Origin: Shewanella sp. Choline-02u-19
GTDB taxonomy: Bacteria; Pseudomonadota; Gammaproteobacteria; Enterobacterales; Shewanellaceae
Direction of reading: 5' to 3'
Assembly: GCF_002836205.1 (NCBI RefSeq)
Contig: NZ_PJBE01000013.1
Coordinates: 2,852,001 to 2,916,000, forward strand
DNA length: 64,000 bases
Under the pieces are notes generated by a model that was not told the DNA's origin, did not search any database, and saw nothing but the letters and a program-made list of their open reading frames with translations. The position numbers and the translations under genes were made by a program. Position 1 is the first letter of the stretch, and the number at the start of each line of letters is the position of its first letter. Positions 26,072 through 32,835 of this stretch are shown in pieces.

Positions 26072-26764
26072 ATGCCAAGAAAGGCTAGAGCCAACCCTAT
26101 AGGTGTGCCTCAACATATCATTCAACGCGGTAATAATCGCCAAGCCTGCTTTACTTCACAACAAGACTTTATTGCCTATGCAGGATGGTTAAAAGATTAC
26201 AGCAAGAAATTTCATGTTGAAATCCATGCTTGGGTCTTCATGACAAACCACGTTCATCTACTTTGCACACCACGTAGAGCGAATGCTATTAGTCAAATGA
26301 TGCAATCCCTTGGTCGACAATATGTAAGGTATTTCAATTACACCTATAAACGCTCAGGAACACTATGGGAGGGACGATTTAAGTCTTGCCTTGTACAAAC
26401 AGAAGACTACTTAATTCAACTCTATCGCTATATAGAGCTTAATCCAGTTAGAGCCGATATGGTCAATGACCCTTGTGAATATGAATGGTCGAGTTATCAA
26501 GTCAATGCCCTAGGGAAAGCCTCGCAACTTTGTACACCTCACCCGGCTTACCTTGCGATTAACCCCAAAGAAAAAGCACGACAAACATGTTATCGAGCAC
26601 TGTTTAAATATCATCTAGACACTAAGATCATTGACGATATTCGACAAGCAACCCACAAAGGCATGGCTATCGGAAATGATAAGTTTAAAGATGAGATAGA
26701 AAAAATAACAGGCAAAAGCATGAGACCAAAGAAACTAGGGCGACCTTCTAAGGCAACAGAATAA
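26072..26764 (+). CDS. REP-associated tyrosine transposase (RAYT, Y1/HUH type)
   Basis: 230-residue single-strand transposase of the IS200-like Y1 group. Motifs: MPRKARANPIGVPQHIIQRG at the N-terminus, the HUH pair in WVFMTNHVHLLC, and the catalytic-tyrosine helix within YLIQLYRYIELNPVRA, then CEYEWSSYQ. The C-terminal GRPSK end is usual. AAAGGA lies 8 bases before the ATG at 26072; a TTG two codons upstream is less likely. The gene is bounded by exact inverted GGGGTCAGAGTAAACT repeats, as expected for RAYT/REP units. Confidence 0.92.
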   Translation: MPRKARANPIGVPQHIIQRGNNRQACFTSQQDFIAYAGWLKDYSKKFHVEIHAWVFMTNHVHLLCTPRRANAISQMMQSLGRQYVRYFNYTYKRSGTLWEGRFKSCLVQTEDYLIQLYRYIELNPVRADMVNDPCEYEWSSYQVNALGKASQLCTPHPAYLAINPKEKARQTCYRALFKYHLDTKIIDDIRQATHKGMAIGNDKFKDEIEKITGKSMRPKKLGRPSKATE

Positions 26765-26837
26765 AGTTTACTCTGACCCCAATTGTTTTGAATAAAGTTT
26801 ACTCTGACCCCAATTGTTTTTGACCCAATTGTTTTAA
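26760..26837 (+). repeat. Right-end repeats of the RAYT unit
   Basis: Two tandem 31-bp copies (26760-26790 and 26791-26821), each containing AGTTTACTCTGACCCC, then a third truncated piece (TGACCCAATTGTTTT, 26821-26835). The first copy overlaps the transposase stop codon. Confidence 0.85.
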
Positions 26838-27116
26838 GTAATAGACTTTTTTTCGATAAAATTGTACGGTTGTGACCGTATTCATTTACATACCATTAAC
26901 AGTGGTCTTAGTTTGATTTTTGCGAATTTCAGACCTAAATCAATGCTATTACCATAGAGGTTCGATATAACTTTAATCATTTATAAGTGTTCTTATATCT
27001 GAGTTTTACCTCTATCACCTTGATTCAAGTTAGTCCCAAGGATCGTTAAAGGAATGCATTTTACCAAGCTAAATAATTGACTATTTAGTGTATTTCAACA
27101 TATTCAGGAAGAAAAT
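26838..27116. other. Intergenic region upstream of the lipoprotein gene
   Basis: About 280 bp, AT-rich, no gene recognised. A GGAAG ribosome-binding sequence lies just before the lipoprotein ATG. Confidence 0.35.
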
Positions 27117-28421
27117 ATGACGGCAAAAAAATGGACGTTAACTGCAATATCTGCATTGATTTTAACAGCTTGTGGCGGCGGAGATGACTCATCAGGCTCT
27201 GCTGAAAATGGCGGAGCATCGGGCGGTAATGAGCCACAAATCACTTTAAATACAGTGGTTAATAATAAATGTGGAATCGAAACACCTAAGTCAGGTGTTA
27301 ACGTATTTGTTCACAATAATGCCGGTGACATTATTGCTGAGTACGTAACAAATAGCGCTGGTGCTCTCACGGCTGACTGGCCGAGTAACGCTAAACATAT
27401 CACCTTAACCGCTGAAAACCATATCTATTATAAAGACCAGCCTGAACTCAAGGTTATGTCTACTGTTGATGTTGAGGCAGGTGATTTAGGTGTTACCTAT
27501 TTTAGGGATGATAACAACGAAGAAGGTTGTAACTGTAAACAAGTCGAATTTCCAGTGCAGTCACTTATAGCCGATGCACCTGACAGTATGTTGTACCTGG
27601 GGGGCAATAGCTTCGAATTAATGCCATTTGCCAGTAATCCCAAAGTAGAATGGTGTGATGGTACAGGTCCAATCGATGTGCAATTGGTTGCAGCTGATGG
27701 TCATAGCAGTCTCGCTGGCAGTATTGATTTGAGCAATCAAACCCAATATACATTGGGCTTGAGCGACTTTACTCACGAAGGTGTAGCAGTTGATTACGTT
27801 AACCCTAATAACGCAAGATACTTATATGCTTTATCGTTTGATGGTTGGCGTAATTTTAGCCAAAATGATTTGGTATTTGTTTATCCGACATTAACGATTA
27901 AAAGTTATGTTTGGCCGGCGGTATATGGTCAAGAGTACGTGCGTAATAAGCTCGCTGAAAGTTATAGCTCAGCGCGACACCTTGTTACATCCGAAGGCAC
28001 CACTTCTCCGGTTATGCTCTGGGATCCAGCAAACGGCTTCGCTGATTCTGTTAATGCATTATTAGCAGAAATATCTACTGGGCAAGCCCCTTATCAATAT
28101 GATTTTACGAGTGTTGGGGATGTTGCATTGACTCATATGACTCTATCGGGATCTACCGATGATGGTCATGCCGAGTGGGCTATTTGGGGCGGGGCATCGG
28201 GTAGCATGCCAGATCTAAAACTGCCAACAGCTTTAGATGCAAAGTTTGACTCTCTTAATTTACCTAATTTACGAATTGGTATTAGAGGATACGACTCAGT
28301 TAAACCATTAAATGAATGGCGTAGGTTATTAGCCGACAGAAATCACATGACAGATGATGAAATCAGTGTGCTTGATTATCAAACCAACTATATGGAGCTG
28401 ACTGTTTTTATTGAAGATTAG
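27117..28421 (+). CDS. Predicted lipoprotein, unknown function (434 aa)
   Basis: Lipobox LILTAC (lipidated cysteine near residue 19) followed by GGGDDSSGS linker typical of surface lipoproteins. The next part resembles a beta-sandwich carboxypeptidase-regulatory-like fold (SGVNVFVHNNAGDIIAEYVT, NSAGALTADW), with a CNCKQ cysteine pair. The C-terminal half (ARYLYALSFDGWRNF ... LRIGIRGYDSV) is not recognised. Located in the cell envelope by inference; partner genes are not apparent. Confidence 0.75.
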   Translation: MTAKKWTLTAISALILTACGGGDDSSGSAENGGASGGNEPQITLNTVVNNKCGIETPKSGVNVFVHNNAGDIIAEYVTNSAGALTADWPSNAKHITLTAENHIYYKDQPELKVMSTVDVEAGDLGVTYFRDDNNEEGCNCKQVEFPVQSLIADAPDSMLYLGGNSFELMPFASNPKVEWCDGTGPIDVQLVAADGHSSLAGSIDLSNQTQYTLGLSDFTHEGVAVDYVNPNNARYLYALSFDGWRNFSQNDLVFVYPTLTIKSYVWPAVYGQEYVRNKLAESYSSARHLVTSEGTTSPVMLWDPANGFADSVNALLAEISTGQAPYQYDFTSVGDVALTHMTLSGSTDDGHAEWAIWGGASGSMPDLKLPTALDAKFDSLNLPNLRIGIRGYDSVKPLNEWRRLLADRNHMTDDEISVLDYQTNYMELTVFIED

Positions 28422-28476
28422 TTTTATATAAGGTTTTTATCACTGCAGATAAAACTAAAAAAGACAGCATAATCTG

Positions 28477-28507
28477 TAATGCCAGTAAGTTAAGCTTACT
28501 GGCATTA
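28477..28507. terminator. Terminator-like hairpin after the lipoprotein gene
   Basis: 13-bp perfect stem TAATGCCAGTAAG / CTTACTGGCATTA with loop TTAAG, 55 bp after the stop. No T run on the plus strand; read in reverse it is followed by CTTTTTT further on. Confidence 0.65.
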
Positions 28508-28530
28508 ACCCAAAAGGTCGCTTTTTCAAT
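28508..28530 (+). repeat. Left copy of a 23-bp direct repeat flanking the HEPN/ATPase insert
   Basis: Identical to 32709-32731, which is the right half of the gcvP terminator (core CCAAAAGGTCGCTTTTT). Here the left half of that hairpin is missing. Confidence 0.8.
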
Positions 28531-28600
28531 ATCTATAGCTTCTAATCCCAACCTAACACCAAAGCAGCACGACCTATAGCCACCCATGTTAAATCATAAC

Positions 28601-28653
28601 TAAAGCTTAGTAAGAGGCACAAAAGCTTGTAATTAATGATGGGTGTCTATGAT
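28601..28653 (+). repeat. Repeat family B element, copy 2 (left-truncated)
   Basis: Starts TAAAGCTTAGTAAGAGGCAC and ends ATGATGGGTGTCTATGA; nearly identical to the right two thirds of the 28908-28993 copy. Confidence 0.75.
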
Positions 28654-28661
28654 TGGTTCCC

Positions 28662-28826
28662 CTGTTTAAATATCATCTAGACACTAAGATCATTGACGAT
28701 ATTCGACAAGCAACCCACAAAGGCATGGCTATCGGAAATGATAAGTTTAAAGATGAGATAGAAAAACTGACAGGCAAAAGCATGAGACCAAAGAAACTAG
28801 GGCGACCTTCTAAGGCAACAGAATAA
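28662..28826 (+). pseudogene. 3' fragment of a RAYT transposase gene
   Basis: 28662-28843 aligns without gaps to 26600-26781 with only two differences in 182 bases that I can see (AAAATA versus AACTG region). It contains the last 54 codons and stop codon of the transposase plus its right repeat, but no 5' part. A recent partial duplication or the remnant of a second unit. Confidence 0.9.
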
Positions 28827-28890
28827 AGTTTACTCTGACCCCACTTATTTTTGCTATTAAATTCGTGGGGATCCCTCAGACTCTGACCCC
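28827..28890 (+). repeat. Family C repeats at the end of the RAYT fragment
   Basis: AGTTTACTCTGACCCC at 28827-28842 and AGACTCTGACCCC at 28878-28890, both followed by ACTTATT. Two half-sites in the same orientation. Confidence 0.75.
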
Positions 28891-28907
28891 ACTTATTCTC
28901 AATTGTT

Positions 28908-28993
28908 CTAGGCATAACAACCTCTTACTTAAGCAATACCTAAAGCTTAGTAAGAGGCACAAAAACATGCGATTAATGATGGGTGTCTATGAT
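28908..28993 (+). repeat. Repeat family B element, copy 3 (most complete)
   Basis: 86-bp element with an internal hairpin, CCTCTTACT (28921-28929) against AGTAAGAGG (28949-28957), then a conserved right end TTAATGATGGGTGTCTATGA. It ends 9 bp from the stop codon of the ATPase gene. Confidence 0.8.
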
Positions 28994-29002
28994 CACACCA
29001 TT

Positions 29003-31972
29003 TTAAAAACCAAAAAAGTTAGTATATAAATATGCAAATCCATATCGAGTTTTATTTCCAACCATATAAGATGTAACGATTTTATTAGCTAATAAAACTT
29101 CTTTACACTCTTCCATAGTAGAGTTTTTTATGACTTCTTTCTCTTTATGATTAAACCTAATCTCAGCTAATAGCTTTTCAAATGCATCCTCATACAACAT
29201 GTTCTTTTTATATATAGTACTTACTTTATTATTTGAAAGGTCATGACAAAAGTACTTTACAAATTCATTACCCTGTTCATTCCATAAATCGTCCAAATAT
29301 TTAACCACTGCATTCTTACGTACTTGACTGCTAGTACAGTAAACTAAACTCAAAATAGAGTCTTTTCTAAACCCTTTTTGCTCATCTTGTTCTTTTTGCT
29401 CTTTTATCGCATATGAGATTAAATCAATAAACGGGCGTAAATTGACCGTTTTATCAGCGCTTTGAATATTCCGATAAAGGTCTTCATACGCAACTCGTAT
29501 TTTGCCATTTTTACGAGATTTTGGTGCCCCGAAAAAAAGGTTGATAATGGGTTGGATTAAATAAGTATCTAATGGTAATTGATTGTGCACATAACTCTTG
29601 GTCTTCAATTTCATTTTTATCTGTTGAATATTAATTCCTGTAGCAGAGGAGTGTTCATTCAAAAACTGAAAGAAGTCTTCTTTACATGAAACGAATACTA
29701 TTTTCAAAAAGTATGAAAACATTTCATTCTGAGTCCACTCTAAACTAATTGATCTTGCTATAAAGGAATTTTTATTAGTTAAATTACCAAGTCGCCCATA
29801 TAAATCACGACGTAAGAAAAGTTTAGGGAAAATATGATCCCATGGGAATGTCATGCAAAGTTTAACTAATGGTGAAATGATATTGTTCCACAAATAAGGC
29901 TTCACTATGTTGTCTAATCTATCGAAAGTAATTATTAGCCTTTCATCAGAGGACTTGAGTTCAGAGTTTACTTGATATAACTCATCTTCAATAAGTGAGA
30001 ATTTACTATCATCATTAATTAACTCAATAATTTTTATCGTGGCATTGGTTTTACTTAAGTCTATAAAGAGCTCTTTACGAGCACTTGTAAAATCACTACG
30101 TTCACAAATAGCTTGCCAAATAAAAAACATCCAAAACTTCTTAAAAAATAGTTCTTCATTAAGGTATTCATCAAAATTAAGCATTTCAAAACTATCTTTT
30201 TCGAAGTTAGTTACATTCAAAACTTTGTAATGCATATGCTTTTTTTGTGATTTTTCTATTAACATTTCATAAAAGCTTTCTATTTGTAACGCTTTGTAAA
30301 ATGCTGTTTTACCTGTACCTTTATCACCAAGTAGAATGCTTTTTTCTGGAATGAAAAAATCCTCCATACAAGGTCTAACGTAAAAATTATTTTCTATATA
30401 ATCTTGGTCATACTCGATACTCTCAGCGTATAACTTAGGCAATTTTTCAGTTATTTTATCAAGAATTTTATCTTGTAAACTAACACTATCAAACCCAATA
30501 TCATCTGATTCCTTTACTTCCAGAGTTTCAGGTTTAGTTTCAGGTTTAGTTTCAGGTTTAGTTTCAGGTTTAGTTTCAGAGCTAGTTTCAGAGCTAGTTT
30601 CAGGTTTAGTTTCAGAGCTACTAGTTTCAGGTTTAGTTTCAGAGCTAGTTTCAGAGCTAGTTTCAGAGCTAGTTTCAGAGCTAGTTTCAGAGCTAGTTTC
30701 TGTAGTGTTAGGTAGCGAATCTACGCTCACCGACTGCAGTGCTTCAGGTTCATCTACATCTTCAAATACAATATTTCCAGACAGAGCAGCTTCATTGAAA
30801 TATGAGGTTGACTCTTCGATGTAGCTAAAGAATTTGTGATATTGTGTAGAACCTACATCACCATTAATGAAATCATCTAAATCATCATCGTCCCCCAATG
30901 GAGTCCCAATAAACTCTAATACAGGTTGACGATCAAAATAGAATATTTCAGCATCATATCCATAACTATTGTGTATTTGTTGGGAGAAATTCTTATATCG
31001 CCTACTGAAGTTACTGCTCAAAATAGACAGCGCGAAGGTAGTATTGACTTTAGTATCACGCAATAGTTTACTAACATATTCAATACCAGGTTGATTTTGA
31101 ATATCATCACCAGCCAACACAACAATGTGTTTAGATAGCTTCGCCAGAGTACCAAAGACATTATTAAATCCAGTTCTAGAATCTATCAGTATAATATCTG
31201 GATTATACATTAATTGTATTTCATCAATTAGTGAACTAAAGATATTTACTAAACGGAGACCTTGTAGATCAATTTTAGCTAAACCTTCTAAATAACTACC
31301 TAAGTCATCATCATCATTATCATTTGACAAAATATTTCCGGCAGCCATGAAGTTTATAACGCCTGTACCGGAGTAGCTTTTTTCAACATTGTATACATAA
31401 TCTTTAATATCATTCGTTTTTGAAAACAACTGATCATTTAAATATTCAACAAGCCCATTTTTTTGTTTTTCAGATTGAGCACTGTTAAAGAAGTTTATTA
31501 AGCCCGGTGCTTCAAAATCACAATCCAAAGCAAAAACCTTTTTACCTTTCCGTGATAAATGAGTAGCAGTAAGAGCCAGAGATGTTGTTCTACCAACTCC
31601 GCCTTTATAACTAAAAAATGTTACAACATTATCTTTTCTTTGACTTTCGACGGTTTTTTTGTCGAGTAAAGCGCTAAGCGATCTTCTCAACCCGAAAGAT
31701 ACTTTATCATTCTCGAACAAATATTTATAATCATCATCTTGGGATTGTTCACTAGTTAAGAATGTAAATGCTAAATTATTATTTTCTAATTCAGAACTAT
31801 CAATACTAGATAGCAATAACATACCTTTACTATCTACTAGGTCGCTAACTATATAGATATCTACAGTTTGATTTATTCTTAATTCAATAAAAAAATCATT
31901 GATTTTTTTTAACTTGGCGTTTGCAGTTAGATCACTTTCTAGCCGTTTCATAAAACTTATTGACTTTAACAT
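29003..31972 (-). CDS. Double ATPase: KGGVGR-type ParA-like domain fused to a P-loop (Sll1717-like) NTPase
   Basis: 989 residues. N-terminal unknown segment (1-115), then a MinD/ParA-like ATPase with the variant Walker A SYKGGVGRTTS (121-131), FALDCDFEAPG (147-157) and Walker B PDIILIDSRTG (258-268). A low-complexity linker of SSET and KPET tetrapeptides (about 423-483) leads to a second P-loop NTPase with Walker A LLGDKGTGKTAFYKAL (547-562) and Walker B RLIITFDRLD (678-687), then a helical C-terminus. It follows the HEPN gene by 11 bp, with AAGGG before the ATG. Both ATPase types are known from conflict systems; the fusion is notable. Strongly AT-rich, unlike its core neighbours. Function not established; antiviral defence is inferred. 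Confidence 0.75.
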   Translation of the reverse strand: MLKSISFMKRLESDLTANAKLKKINDFFIELRINQTVDIYIVSDLVDSKGMLLLSSIDSSELENNNLAFTFLTSEQSQDDDYKYLFENDKVSFGLRRSLSALLDKKTVESQRKDNVVTFFSYKGGVGRTTSLALTATHLSRKGKKVFALDCDFEAPGLINFFNSAQSEKQKNGLVEYLNDQLFSKTNDIKDYVYNVEKSYSGTGVINFMAAGNILSNDNDDDDLGSYLEGLAKIDLQGLRLVNIFSSLIDEIQLMYNPDIILIDSRTGFNNVFGTLAKLSKHIVVLAGDDIQNQPGIEYVSKLLRDTKVNTTFALSILSSNFSRRYKNFSQQIHNSYGYDAEIFYFDRQPVLEFIGTPLGDDDDLDDFINGDVGSTQYHKFFSYIEESTSYFNEAALSGNIVFEDVDEPEALQSVSVDSLPNTTETSSETSSETSSETSSETSSETKPETSSSETKPETSSETSSETKPETKPETKPETKPETLEVKESDDIGFDSVSLQDKILDKITEKLPKLYAESIEYDQDYIENNFYVRPCMEDFFIPEKSILLGDKGTGKTAFYKALQIESFYEMLIEKSQKKHMHYKVLNVTNFEKDSFEMLNFDEYLNEELFFKKFWMFFIWQAICERSDFTSARKELFIDLSKTNATIKIIELINDDSKFSLIEDELYQVNSELKSSDERLIITFDRLDNIVKPYLWNNIISPLVKLCMTFPWDHIFPKLFLRRDLYGRLGNLTNKNSFIARSISLEWTQNEMFSYFLKIVFVSCKEDFFQFLNEHSSATGINIQQIKMKLKTKSYVHNQLPLDTYLIQPIINLFFGAPKSRKNGKIRVAYEDLYRNIQSADKTVNLRPFIDLISYAIKEQKEQDEQKGFRKDSILSLVYCTSSQVRKNAVVKYLDDLWNEQGNEFVKYFCHDLSNNKVSTIYKKNMLYEDAFEKLLAEIRFNHKEKEVIKNSTMEECKEVLLANKIVTSYMVGNKTRYGFAYLYTNFFGF

Positions 31973-31983
31973 TTGTATAACCC

Positions 31984-32445
31984 TTACATTTTTCTCATAA
32001 AGCTAGCAGCATGATCATACAAAGAGCTAACATCTTGATAATTAAGAGAAACATCTTCATACCTTACTATTGGATCCCATTTATCTAATAAACCATCTAT
32101 TTCAATGATTTCGCTTTTATGGGATATATCAGGTACTTTAGAATCCAAAAAGTTTTGCAACTTATGAAAACAATGCACTCTAATTTTTTTCCTATAGTTA
32201 ATTCCAAAATTTTTGCATTCATCTTCATCTATTTCAACTTCAGTGCTATAACCACAAACCTCAAATATTTTAAATTTTAAGGAGCATTCAATTATATACC
32301 CTGACAAATAATAAAGGCTTATAACTAAATGTTTATAATTTTCATCATTTTCTCGCTCTTCTGCATAAGTATCGAGTTTTTCTTTTAATACTCTGCAAGC
32401 TTGTTTGTGTCTTCTAGCTGATGATAAATATTCGGGATATTTCAA
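31984..32445 (-). CDS. HEPN-like protein, partner of the double ATPase
   Basis: 153 residues with the four-helix HEPN pattern: ARRHKQACRVLKEKL, then HLVISLYYLSGYIIECSLKF (residues 39-58, compare the common 'YLAGYAVECALKA' motif) and VHCFHKLQNFLDSK. RVHCFH (89-94) fits the RX4H nuclease motif of HEPN ribonucleases but may only be the structural H..L motif. The start is TTG with AGGA upstream; an in-frame stop lies just before it, and no better start exists. First gene of the two-gene operon. Probable effector or RNA-binding part, by inference. Confidence 0.7.
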   Translation of the reverse strand: MKYPEYLSSARRHKQACRVLKEKLDTYAEERENDENYKHLVISLYYLSGYIIECSLKFKIFEVCGYSTEVEIDEDECKNFGINYRKKIRVHCFHKLQNFLDSKVPDISHKSEIIEIDGLLDKWDPIVRYEDVSLNYQDVSSLYDHAASFMRKM

Positions 32446-32696
32446 TGCAAGTCCTATTCAGCTTAATAAAAAGTCCAAATAATTAATGATGTACAAGATA
32501 CGTTTCTTAACTATTTAACAGTAGAAACTACATCATCAAACACATGATATTGTATAAGTACTGGATATTATTACAAAATAGATACAACCACCATATTTTT
32601 TCGTTTTTTATGTGAAATCCTAGAACAACAATCATACATTGATTAAAGTAAGCTTTTTAAAGATAAACAGAATCAGAGAAAGCTGAAACACTGTCC
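32446..32696. other. AT-rich leader of the HEPN/ATPase operon
   Basis: About 250 bp; presumably the operon promoter. No repeats or RNAs recognised. Confidence 0.4.
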
Positions 32697-32731
32697 ACAA
32701 AAAAAGCGACCCAAAAGGTCGCTTTTTCAAT
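32697..32731 (-). terminator. gcvP terminator and right copy of the 23-bp direct repeat
   Basis: AAAAAGCGACC / GGTCGCTTTTT hairpin with CAAAA loop, A run on one side and T run on the other, about 105 bp after the gcvP stop. Bases 32709-32731 repeat at 28508-28530. Confidence 0.85.
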
Positions 32732-32835
32732 TCTTTAACTAGCAGAAACTACCAAACTCACAGTTTCCATAATTGCGTCGCTGGCGATGCTAACTCTTTA
32801 TGAAAGCTAGCAGCACCGAGCCTAAGCAGCAATTA

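Noticed and set aside
28673..28915. Minus-strand 80-aa ORF across the RAYT fragment
   Set aside because: It is the antisense of the duplicated transposase end and of repeats.
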